64,000 bases of DNA from Warburgia ugandensis (Eukaryota > Streptophyta > Magnoliopsida > Canellales > Canellaceae): assembly GCA_035236585.1 (NCBI GenBank), contig CP141126.1:68983414-69047413 (forward strand), given 5' to 3'. Below, in pieces: positions 12,422-23,083 of the stretch. How positions within the stretch are numbered: the stretch's first letter is position 1; every line of letters begins with the position of its first letter. The notes below the pieces were generated by a model. That model saw only the letters and a list, made by a program, of their open reading frames with translations, was not told the origin of the DNA and did not search any database. The position numbers were made by a program, and so were the translations under genes.

Positions 12422-13060
12422 TGTAACAACCCTAAAATTTTACTATTCCATGATCAAGTTATGAGCTTTTAGGAAGTATATATTTTAATAGGATACTAAT
12501 TTGGAACTAAAACTAAAACCATTAGATAGTACTTAGAAAATGGAATCCAACAAGCTAAAGAATGCTGAAAACAGAGTCCGAATGAGGAAGTTATGGGACT
12601 TCAAAGTCAAGGCAATATAATAATTAAAAGATAAAAAAAAACTAAGAACATGAAAATGAAATTATAAAATCTGGATTCTACTCATCGATATTAATCCAAC
12701 AACACTAAGTTTGTTGCAATTAGAGATTGGATGAATAAATGGTAATTTTCTTACAAAAGGGTATTTTTGTAATTTTGCTAAGGGGGCCCCACTTGTAGTT
12801 GGAATGTGACATTCAATGGATTTGAAATACATCATTAACTAGTATCATGGTGTTTAAAGTAGTAAAAACATCATGGTTAACAACAAACATAAACTAATTG
12901 AAGGAAAAGAAAAAGGAAATAAAATAATTAAAGGGGGGGCCAGAATTGATACTGGCACCCCCTCCCCTATCACACAATATGTTCTCTAACAGAACAGACT
13001 CAAAAACCCTAACTTCCTTGGCGCTTCGCTCCCTTTCACTAGTATCTTGCACTAGTATTC
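12422..13060 (+). mobile_element. D LTR, promoter-side (U3-like) part
   Basis: Starts like the family-A LTR (TGTAAYAACCC) and has the same arrangement of T-rich and GGGGCCCCAC blocks (near 12,783). At 12,935-12,965 it has GGGGGGGCCAGAATTGATAC followed by TGGCACCCCC, which resembles the reverse complement of the C LTR near 45,450-45,482. No gene is seen. Confidence 0.55.
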
Positions 13061-13795
13061 ATGGTGAAGAAGAAGAATGAATCGAAAGCCTCTGCTTTTA
13101 GCAAGAACAAGAATAAGAAGAAGTAGGGCAAGAAGGAGCTTCTCTTAACAACCAATGCCATGACCATGGAAACCCAGTCTAGTTGAGAACATTCATTTGA
13201 AACCATTTGATCTCATAGGAAATTTGACTTTCCTCTTTGGCATAAACATCTCACTAGTGCAGTCCCAACACAACCGGACTTCTCTGCGTAGCTCATTGTT
13301 GACACAACATGCACAAAACCCCTCTTCTCTAGCAAATGCAACAAAACCCGAAAACCCATTTTCCTCTCCCCTCCTTTTGGATACCTATTGGCACGATGAC
13401 TAGTTTGGCATGGACAGCCAATCGACAGAACCCCCCTCTCGATTTTCTCCTTCAATTAACAAAGCAGGGGGAGCAGTCACTGGCCACACTCCATCGACAT
13501 GCTACCATTCTCCTCTTTGGCAAAGTGCAAAACCTAGGTAGGCAGTCCCAAGTGGTGACTAAGCCAAGGCCCCTAGCCATTGCTGAAACCCACCTTCCTC
13601 TTCTCCCTTTCATTCCCCTTCTTGATTTCCTCTAGCCAGTGTAGCCCCATCAGCATGTCGTCCCATCCTCTTCTTCCTCCGACCATCTACATGCTTGAAA
13701 CCCACCCTTAAGATTTGATTGCCCCCACTACCCAATCCAATGAAGGCTTCATAGATCTGAGATAGCTGAGTAACAAGATCCATCTTCCCAATCAA
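13061..13795 (+). other. Unassigned, more GC-balanced insert upstream of the PPR fragment
   Basis: This stretch does not look like the AT-rich LTR around it. It opens with an ATG at 13,061 followed by a short lysine-rich reading (MVKKKNESKASAFSKNKNKK) that stops after 21 residues. The rest has short frames on both strands (13,197-13,403; 13,336-13,635; 13,213-13,455) without a recognisable domain. It may be leader sequence or further host sequence captured together with the PPR fragment. I cannot assign a function. Confidence 0.3.
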
Positions 13796-13799
13796 TGGT

Positions 13800-14640
13800 C
13801 ATTGATTGGAGACTGGATTACCCGATTTACAACCAATTTGATCATCTCTTGAAATTGGGATTTGAATTTCAAATCTTTGTTAGGTTTGCATTGTTTGAGA
13901 TGTATGCAAAATGTGGAAGTCTTGATGATGCACAGAGAGGGTTGATCAGCTACAAGACCCTAATATGGTGTTGTGGTCATCGATGATTAGTGGGTATGTG
14001 CAGAATGGAGAGAACGAAGAAGCTTTAAACTTATATGGTAGAATGGAGAGTGAGAGTCTTTTGCCTAATGAGGTAATAATGGCTAGTATTCTCAGAGCAT
14101 GTTCTAGCATTGCAGCTCTAGAACAAGGGAGGAAAATCCATTCTCGTGTGGTCAAATATGGACTTGGTTTGGAAGTCTGGGTCAGTAATGCTCTAACAAC
14201 TATGTATGCAAAGTGTGGGAACCTTAATGACAGCAACACCATCTTTAGAAGAATTCCTAGTAGGGATATTGTTTCCTAGAATTCAATGATATCAAGTTTG
14301 TCTCACAATGGGCAAGGTAGCAAAGCTTTAGAACTCTTTGACAAGATGTAGTTAGAAGGCACAAAGTCAGATTCTGTCACATTTGTTAACATTCTTTCTG
14401 CTTGTAGCTAGATGGGCTTGGTCGATAGAGTTTGGTCGTACTTCAAGTCAATGCTCGATGATCATGGAATAGTTCCTAAGATTGATCATTATGCTTGTAT
14501 GGTTGATGTTCTAAGTCAAGTTGGGAAACTTGAGGAAGTTAAGGATTTCATTAAATTTGCCCTCGTGGATCATGGCATGTGCTTATGTCGTATTTTGTAG
14601 CTATTTGTGCTTGGCAGCAATTACTTCAAATACGCTCTCA
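13800..14640 (+). pseudogene. PPR protein pseudogene fragment (PLS class, At2g33680-like)
   Basis: Family proteins bind organellar RNA in mitochondria or chloroplasts. Visible repeats include ALFEMYAKCGSLDDAQR (from about 13,890), VLWSSMISGYVQNGENEEAL (13,968 on), LRACSSIAALEQGRKIHS (about 14,092), NALTTMYAKCGNLNDSN (about 14,185), ALELFDKM (about 14,328) and HYACMVDVLSQVGKLEEVKD (about 14,487), ending in VDHGMCLCRIL near 14,600. Alternating motif types and the phrase VDHG.CL.RIL recall the Arabidopsis At2g33680 group, from memory. A full gene would be roughly 700 codons; about 280 remain, covering the C-terminal half. It is broken: the frame changes near 13,960 and in-frame stops lie at 14,277, 14,349 and 14,409. 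It lies inside the D LTR in the LTR's own orientation, so it was probably captured by the element. Confidence 0.85.
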
Positions 14641-15084
14641 ATTGTGTGAGGATATCAAGAATCCAGAGAAGATTAGCTGGCCGTCTTTGAAGACATTGTT
14701 CCTTTTGAGGTTGTGGTCCATGATATTTCCATGCTCTGACTTCCGCCACATTGTCATGACACCTGCAACCCTTTTGATGTATTAAAGTGCATGGGGTTGA
14801 TCGTGAAGAAGTGGGAAATTAAAGCTAGTGGAATCCGACGAACACGTCACACGAGGTAGGTGGAAATTTAAGACAACATATCTAAATAATAAGATGCATG
14901 TTCTAAACATGATCTTATTTCTGATTGTAGATGTTATGAAGCTAAAATGGTATGATTAATATTTGACATGCTTTAAACTGAAATGATGAAATAATGTTAA
15001 TTAAAAGAATTGCATGTTATAATTGATGCTTATGAATTGTACTTCATGCATGTGAATTATGAAATTACGCTTATGGTACATGGG
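14641..15084 (+). mobile_element. D LTR sequence after the PPR fragment
   Basis: No convincing PPR repeat continues beyond about 14,640. AT-rich LTR-like sequence follows a donor-like motif at 14,853 and runs to the ATGGG target site (15,080-15,084) of element A. Confidence 0.5.
14853..14863 (+). other. Splice-donor-like motif in D LTR
   Basis: GAGGTAGGTGG, counterpart of the A-family motif at 6,851. The PPR fragment lies upstream of it, that is in the presumed first transcribed segment of the LTR. Confidence 0.4.
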
Positions 15085-15932
15085 TGTGATGACTTGGGTT
15101 TTTGTAACATGTTTTGTAATGTATTTTGAAAGGCAGGGCCCTTAATAGTGTAAATTTTTTTTGCAAAACCAAGCAACAGAAATTCTTTTCTTTTGAACTT
15201 GTTTTGTAAAACCCAAGTCATCACTTCATGCATAACATAAGTAGAATTTTTTGTACAAGATAAAATTCCATTGAAGGAATATACTTTTATTAAATCTCTA
15301 AGATCCATCTAATGGTTCACAGTACAGCCAAATCTATTACAATACTTGTCCAAATTACATAATCCAAAACTCAAGCTCACCATACAATAAAACTCTCAAC
15401 AAAGCAAAATACATGTCTTCAAGGGTATACCTTGAAGATTATTCTCTTCAAGTCTTCTATCATCTTCAGCTCCTAACTCTCCTTCCCTGTATCTGAGATA
15501 TTGCAACATTTACAATATCTCAGCAAGCAATGCTTGGTAGGGGATTCAAGAAGCATATTAATTCAAAAGGTAATTCCAATACTTCATAATCCCATTATCC
15601 CTAAACATATTCATGTCTCTACTCTTTACTTTGTAAGTTATGTACATCCATATACAAACATACAACACATTGGTAAATCAGTTAAATTTATGAAAGTAGT
15701 CAAATATCATACCCAACTAAGCTGTTCAATTCTCTCTATTATGAGAATTTAGTATTGTAGCTAATCTTACACTGGGAATTTCCCTTCCTGGGAAATATTG
15801 GTAATATACAATTACCTAGCATTTCACTATGCCTATTCTCATATGCATCATAGTGCAAAATAATCAAAAGGGCTACCATGTCATAGCCTCGATCCGTACT
15901 GGTCTTACTGGGATAATCGCCTGTTCACCGCT

Positions 15933-18520
15933 GATACTGTCATGACCCGGGTTTTTATATGATGCAATTTTGATAAAAAGGCGAGATCTCTTATTTTGTA
16001 AGTATGAAATGCATGAAAATCTTTTTCATTTGGAAAACTATCTTTCATAAAAACCCTGAGTGTCAAAACACATTCTCAATTTATCTAGCCATGGCAAAGT
16101 TTAAATCAATATTATTCCCAAGAAAGTGTTAGTCATAGCCCCAGCTATTAGAGAGTAACTGCAATCAAGTAACGTTGAAAGATAAGGTAGGGGTTTTACT
16201 TACTTGTACTTAGTCTGGGTGGTTCCTAGCACAAGCGTTCCTTGCCCTTAAGTATTTACTTGGTGTCTGAAAAATGTTGAGGATTGGGTGAGTATATACT
16301 ATACTCAGTAGGAGCCTATCACTACTAGTTTTATAATGCATGAGATGTTTTAAAATCATATGCTCATTCAAAATATGTGTATGTTTGAATACTCAAGTGC
16401 AACATCGATATTAAAATCCATTGTTAAACTGAAATACTAACGACTTAAAGGATCATATAATCCAAAATCGAAAGTATCATATACATATGTATCATAACAT
16501 CATGATATGCATAAGATGCTTCATGGAATCCAACTCATGGATCTCTAGTATGCTATGGTCGACCAACCTCATCTCATGCCATATGCAATGCACATAAATC
16601 ATCAAACCATAGGGTCCACTATGCCCACGACCTCCTCGCCGTGTGGTCCCCGGGTACCTGAGGACACGTCGACCCAGTGCCGTGACACCAATGGTAGCCC
16701 CTTGTACCACATGCAGTTGACGTAGGGACTTGCCTCTTTTTGGGCGTGGTACCCATCCACCTAATAGTGGTAGAGGCCGGGTGACCAACCCAGACCCCTC
16801 GGCATAGCACCCACGGGCTTACTAGCCCAAATCACATAAGATCAAATAAGCAAAAACCTCTTTTCAAAACCTGTCCTCTTTAGGTCCCTCACAACTTCCT
16901 GGCACTCGGCACTCCAGCGTCTTTTGGCAACCCTCAAGGACATGCAATCTTTGCAAGTACTTAAATTATGCAATGTATGCACTTGTTTGCAAAACATATA
17001 TGTGCATAATGTATATGCAATCATTTTACAAAACATGTCTATGTACAAAGCATTTATCATGCATGCTGAATTAAGTCATGCTAAACAAGTCATATATATT
17101 AAAACATATGTTCTTAAAATAATAATAGTTCTTTTAAAAGAATCTAATAGTGATAGAGCACCTACCTGGCTAGGTCGCGCTAACCCTTTTGTCCTCGGAC
17201 GCTCATGATCATGGTTTGGGGAATCAAGGTTAGTTTGGCCTATTTTTTATGGGTTGTAGAGTAATTTTTCTTATTACTTAGGCATTAGGGATCCATCCCT
17301 ATGCCTATGGGTGTCCTAAGGTCCTAATTGGGCCTTGGTATCCTCAGTTTTCCAAAGTTCTAGTGGCCATGCGCCACCATCCTCTTCTAAGGGTCATGCC
17401 CACCTTTGATTGGGCCTTTATCAGAGATTTTATAGTTTGGATGTGTCCACATCGTCGACACGGACACAACGCCTTTTGCGGCGCCTCAATCGGAGCTCTA
17501 GATCTCATGTTATAAGCGTTTTAGTGTCGCATGTACATAGAGTCTTAAGAATGAAAAAAAACGGAATGTTAAGGCGCTGCGCGACTACGTTGCCCTGGCT
17601 TCCTTAAGGAACGAAAAACCTGCAGCGCTAGTGCACTACGCATTTGGGTGTGCGCCTCAATGGGCGCGTCTGTAGACGCGCCAGGTTTTCCACCACCTGT
17701 CCCTTTTGCGGGCGTGTCCCTGGACGCGCCCGTTTGGTTTTTCAAACCGGGATCGACGTGTGACGTTCCTATTGGATCGTCTTGTTCGTTGGGGAACCGG
17801 GGCATCCTCAGGACACCCTGGTTTGACCCTGTGGAACCAGTGCAACCCAGGGGACGTCCCTGGGTCCTTGGTGAGTCTTTAGGGCTCCATTTTGCATGGT
17901 TTTTCATGCAAAAACTTAGGAAAATTGACCATGGAACTATGGCGGAGATGGGTTTTGAGGGATCTTGGGCGTACCTGGCTCATTGCTGGGTTTTTCTCAT
18001 TGTTTTCCCCTCTAGGTCACTGCTCCATGACGGGTTGTTCTTCAACGTTTTGGGCTGCCATTAGAAGCGCCCAAGAGCTCTATTTATACAGCTAAGAGAG
18101 GGTTCTGGAGGGGGCTCTCATTGCCTTTGAATGGCGGTGGAGAAACCTCCAGAATGGCTGTGATTTCTCCTCCAATCACTGCCGTTCTAGAACCCTCTAG
18201 AGGTTGAAGATGAAGGGGTGCCCGTATCAAAACGGGCCCCTGTGTTTTGCAGGTTAAAACCGTTTTTGTAAAAATGACAATTTTGCCCCTGAACTTCAAA
18301 GAGCCATAACTTGCTCATTTTAACTCCGTTTTGGGTGATTTTGGTCTTGTTGGATTCTTTTTTCTGAGACGCATCAAATGGAACCATTTTGAGGACCAAA
18401 TTCTTAGGTTCAGTCAAGGTGAATAGTGAAATGACTAAAATGCCCTTATCTTAAAAAACTGATCTTTTCATTGCTAAACTTGGAATTTCAATATTACAAA
18501 ATTGGAGTCATTACAGATAC
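15933..18520 (-). mobile_element. Solo LTR of family B, TSD GATAC
   Basis: The LTR is 15,938-18,515 (2,578 bp), starting TGTCATGACCCGGG and ending GGAGTCATTACA on the plus strand. GATAC flanks both sides. The interrupted family-A sequence reads on across the insertion in the same order as the intact copy around 37,255. It has a TATA box at 18,081-18,088, a donor-like motif at 17,159-17,168 and a CpG-rich block at about 17,440-17,860. Confidence 0.95.
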
Positions 18521-20879
18521 CATAATGAAAAATATTATGTCACTGCCCATATGGAGGGACAGGACTTTCACAGTGGTAGCCTTCCCATAATTGCCCCACT
18601 CGACTTGTAGCCTCTCATAGGGCAAGGTACCATTAAATCATCAAATTTCAAGGAGCGAGTGGCCAAACCCTTATAACTCCTCTAGCATAGCATCCCCCTA
18701 GGCTTATGCCTATTAAAACAAACTCACAAGCCTCCAAGCTTGTATTTAAAATAGATTTCATACATATCAGACCATCTGCCTATTTACTTAGGGCTGAAAT
18801 ATTTTCTAGTTCCCTATTCACTTATGGTCTAATCCTTAACCATCTTATATGTGTTTGGTTGGATCATAAGGTTTTCAAGAGATTTAATACAAGTATTAAC
18901 ATTACTCTTGTCAACATAAGGTCATGAGCTCAATCGTGTATATCCCATGTAAATGCATTCATCAAATCCTCCTACCTTCAAGGAGTGATCTCTTTTCCCA
19001 AATCTTCCATTATCCTGACTGATGTATGTAATCTGTACATCCATACATATTGTCAATATATAGATTATGAACAATCCTATTAATCACTAGATCTGATATT
19101 TAGAATGATCTTTAGATCATTCAAACCTAAGTCTTTGTGTGTCCATCTCCTTGATCTTAATCTTTCATAGATCCATTGATTGACAATCTACACATGTTGA
19201 TAAAGATCAAGGTCCTAGATCTTCTCACATCTAGTTCTTCTGTGATCTAAGTTCAATTGTTAGATCATCCCTAAGGAGGATGATCTTGGTTTTCTTCCTT
19301 GAATCATCTTTGATCAAGGGTTTGGATTATCTAATCTAATGAACTAGAACATGCATACTAAGTACAATATAATATTCTTTTTCTTATTATTCTTGATCAT
19401 CCAAGATCTAATGGATCTTGTTTGATCATATTTATCTTTCTTACAATTTTTATTAGGGTTAGGTAATTTACCAACCTTTTATGCTCTTACTATTATTATT
19501 CAACCAGTTAATGTTTTGCTGGTTGAAAGTAACTTATTTAAGCCTAAGTCTAGACTGCTCCTCTTATTTCCAATTGGCTAAGGCTTACTAGCTAAATGAG
19601 TGAACACAAAGTGGTTACTTCAATCCTCATGTAAGGAGGCATTTAGACCTCACAAACGTCAACAGAAGGTAGGGGAAGAGTGAGGCTCTATTAGATAACC
19701 CCCTTAACCACTATGTTCAACATTCACTAGAATGACCATAGCTCAACCTTTCATAAAGTTCCTATAAGCATGTTAACCCTAAGTACTCTTTCTAATAGAT
19801 TTTAATTAAGTCCATGAATATTTACAATGTCATTCATGGGGTTTATTATTCCCCTAGTTTGTGCCAAGGATTTGATAATCCTTATATTGTCCTACTAACT
19901 ATAGCTCTTACTAATTAAGTCCAAAATACTCCATTCTTATTTGTGTCATAAAACTCTACTTTCTCATTAGATCCCATTTTTGGTGTTTTATGCTCTTTAT
20001 CTCATAACAAGTAGACGTACTAATAAAATTTAGCCATAAATGAATTATAAATTCAAAGCATAAAACTACTTAATTGAACACTTAATGATAATGAGGCAAG
20101 GTACTTAAAATTACAATAGCACGATTTCCAACTAATATACCTTAATGAGTCAATTTAAACTGACATGGACCTTAGGTATAATCTCATACTATAGTATAAT
20201 CTTATATGAAATTCTAGCATGGTCCTAAGTTACAATGGCATGAAATCATACTAAAGTGCCGCTAAGATAATTAAATCTAGCACCCTATGATAACAATATA
20301 ATCACATATCATGTTAAAGTCTAAAAGTTACACTAGCATGCTTTATAACATAAATCATATTTAAGATGCCATTAAGGGTCTTAGTTATATTTAAGGGGTT
20401 TTCTTTATTAAGGTCCAAAGATCATATTGATCCATTTTTGTCATAATTCATCCATGATTTCCTTGGATTTCATCATATCAACATCCATTCCATCCATCCC
20501 AAGATCTGGTCACACTTGATCTTATTGATCAAGTGGGTCCCTTTGTAATTTTTAGGATTTTTCTACCATAATGGGTAGATCGCTTAATATCTCATAGATC
20601 TGTCCAAATAAATCATTTTTATAACTTTATTTCAATATTATATTATTATTAAAACATATCTCCAAGATCTGATCATCTTAGATATTGAAGATCTTGGCAA
20701 TTGGAAACTTGATTCCTAAATACAAAAATTTGTATTATATATTTTCTCCATTTTATCATTTCATAAGAAAATAAAGGTTGTAAGCTTTCCATAGCCTCTT
20801 TCTGATCTCGATTTGGAGATCATATGACTCCAGAATCAGATATGGAAGTTCACAGTCATTCCTAGGGCCTAGATTTGAT

Positions 20880-21240
20880 TTGTGCCCAACGGAATGGATG
20901 GCCCAGATTTTTCGGGCATAAATGAGCTGGGCGGAACTCTCGGTTCATCGAGCCCATCCATCGCAAAGGTGATACGGATGCTCCCTCTCGGGACGTCCAC
21001 AGACGTGCGCTAGATGAGCAGAACGCTCATCGTCACGCGGCCGTAACTGCAATGCGAGATGGGCGCGTTCACTTGATTTGGTTACAGAAGCGTAGTCGTC
21101 CCACTTGGGACAACGTCCCACGTGAAGTGCACGTGTGAAAACGCTTCCGCGTGCGGCATTTCCATACTGCGTCGCGCCGAGCGTCTTGGGCCCCATTCGA
21201 TCAGGAGATTGGATAGTCCATTCTTGACCATCCAATCAAT
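20880..21240. other. CpG-dense cassette in A LTR
   Basis: GC-rich block with GGACGTCC, CACGCGG and GGGCGCG words, between the segment ending near TGTGCCCAAC and the segment with TCAATTGA. It matches the cassette position of other A LTRs but differs in internal sequence. Frames through it (20,945-21,235; 21,122-21,346) are composition artefacts. Confidence 0.7.
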
Positions 21241-22452
21241 CCTCTATCAATTGAAGGCCCAAAACTTATCCGATCTTTGTGAAAATTCTATCCTAGGGGT
21301 TTTGGACCTTTCTAGATCGATTGGTATGGTCAGAATTGTTATCTAAGAACACCATCATCTTGAATTAAAGGTTCTATTGTTTACCTTATTTTTACCATTT
21401 TTATTACCAAAATGAAATTACAGTAAAATAAAATTTTCATAAAACATTAGTAAACATGTCCAAGAAGCATTTCCACCTACCTGATTGGAGAAAAAATGTT
21501 GGTTATATGTCCAATTCAAAAGAATACCCATTTGGTGAAGATATGGCCCAAGATCCACTTTTTTTGCAAATTCCTGTTCTTTGAACCGTTGGATCTCAAA
21601 ATTTCTTTGGGGTTTTTGTAGATAAGGTATGGTGGGAAGTTTTGGATGGTCAAATTTGTGATATTAGTTCTGGAACAGAGTGCCTAATTGATTTTAAGTC
21701 TCTTGTTCCAATCTAGAGAAAAATGAAAATGAAAAGAGGGAGATCTCTTGAGAGTTTTTGGTTTCTGGGGATGGATCTAGGTCTAGATTTATAGGGGAAG
21801 TGAAGAAAATTTCATGGGATTTTTATGAACATTTTTGGAGGATTTTTGGGGTTGTATTTATAGGCATTTTGGTCTTCTTTCATGATGATATGCATTAATG
21901 ATGGTTAATTTTTTATTATTAAATAAGCATTGGATTCTCCCATTCTCCACCTACTTCCCCAAGACCAGCTGGTATGGTTTGTCCCATGATTTCACCTGGG
22001 ATGGCCATAGGATTCATTTTTGGGTCCCTTGTGGGCCCCATGTGGGCCCCACATGGTGTAAAAAGACCATTTTGCCCTTTATATCTTAAAAAAATTAGGA
22101 TTTATTCCCATGATTTCGAAATTGAGCGTACTTAGTGGCGCTGGATTCGTATTTCTTAGTACATTCTAAATTTTGATGTCTCAGATTTTGATTTTTGGGT
22201 AAAATTACTATTTTACCCTTTTGTCCAAGAAATGAAGAAAATTAAGGATTTTTCATCCGAATTTAGAATTTGTCGTGCTTACAATCATTCTGAAGGGTTT
22301 GCTAAGTTTAATTTCAATTGTACATGTCTTATTATTTGGTTATAATTTTATAAGAAGTATATTCTAAATAATCCTAATATTTCAGCCCAAAATTTCTGAA
22401 ACTCAAACTTTATTGATTTTCTCAATCAATTACAAAATTTGAGGTTATTACA

Positions 22453-22492
22453 ATCTTCCCCCCTTACAATAATTTTGTCCTCGAAATTTGTA
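22453..22492 (-). other. Element A polypurine tract and flank
   Basis: The minus strand reads GTAAGGGGGGAAGAT just before the 3' LTR, preceded by AATTTCGAGGACAAAATT. The purine run is the usual primer for plus-strand DNA synthesis. The flank at 22,471-22,489 matches the B element at 55,496-55,514 in 18 of 19 bases. Confidence 0.85.
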
Positions 22493-22501
22493 ATACAATA
22501 C

Positions 22502-23083
22502 TTAATCAAACAAACTAGGGTGTGTCTTCCTCATTTCTATTTTGATTTCCCACGTGGCTTCCTCAACAAAGCGATGTTGCCACAGGACTTTGACTAACGG
22601 AATGCTTTTGGTCTTTAACTTCTGTTCTTTGCTGTCCAGAATTCGTATTGCCTTCTTTTGGAAGGTTAGGTTAGGCTTTAGCTCTTCTGGCACCCTTTGA
22701 AGTACATGAGTGTCATCTTGGAGGTATTTTCTTAGCATAGACACATGAAAGACACTGTATTTCTGAGAGTTGGGGTGGTAAGGCTAATTTGTAGGCCACT
22801 GAACCAACTCTTTCTAAGATTTCAAATGGCCCAATGAATCTAGGACTAAGTTTTCCTTTACTTCCAAACCTCATTACTCCTTTGACAGGTGATACTTTTA
22901 GAAATACGTGCTCCCCCACATCAAATTCTAGGTTTCTATGTCTTTTATCTGTGTAAATCTTTTGTCGACTGCGTGTTATTAACAACCTCTTCTGTATCAA
23001 TCTGACCTTGTCTACACATTGTTCCACTAGTTCTGACTTTATCAGCTTTCTTTCTCCAACTTCACTCCAACAGGTTGGTGATT
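22502..23083 (-). pseudogene. Element A integrase C-terminus and chromodomain
   Basis: On the minus strand the first part (23,083 to about 22,760) is the integrase C-terminal region, with KIYTDKRHRNLEFDVGEHVF and FIGPFEILERVGSVAYKLAL, the GPF/Y-type module of gypsy integrases. Then comes a chromodomain (about 22,690-22,502) with LVKVLWQHRFVEEATWE, the fold that in chromoviruses directs integration toward heterochromatin. The region ends about 30 bp before the polypurine tract, as expected for the end of pol. The rest of integrase lies beyond the nested solo LTR, starting at 27,452. Broken fossil. Confidence 0.9.

Larger units (their letters stand above)
15085..22452 (-). mobile_element. Element A 3' LTR (interrupted by a solo B LTR)
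   Basis: Begins TGTGATGACTTGGG and ends GGTTATTACA on the plus strand. The part belonging to the element is 15,085-15,937 and 18,521-22,452 (about 4.8 kb). It has the TATA octamer at 21,855, the donor-like motif at 21,474 and a CpG-dense cassette at about 20,880-21,240. No gene lies in it. Confidence 0.93.

Noticed and set aside
13197-13635. Overlapping frames upstream of the PPR fragment as a separate gene
   Set aside because: Three short frames on both strands, none with a start context, repeats or a domain; kept only as an unassigned segment.
15517-15522. Inverted repeat GAGATATTG...CAATATCTC in A LTRs as a terminator or regulatory hairpin
   Set aside because: It is a conserved inverted repeat, but I have no evidence of function and plants lack bacterial-type terminators.
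17569-18064. Longest LTR frames (138 aa plus strand, 112 aa minus strand) over the CpG-rich part of the solo B LTR
   Set aside because: High GC lowers stop frequency; both strands are open in the same place, no domain is visible and the frames are not preserved in the other B LTRs.
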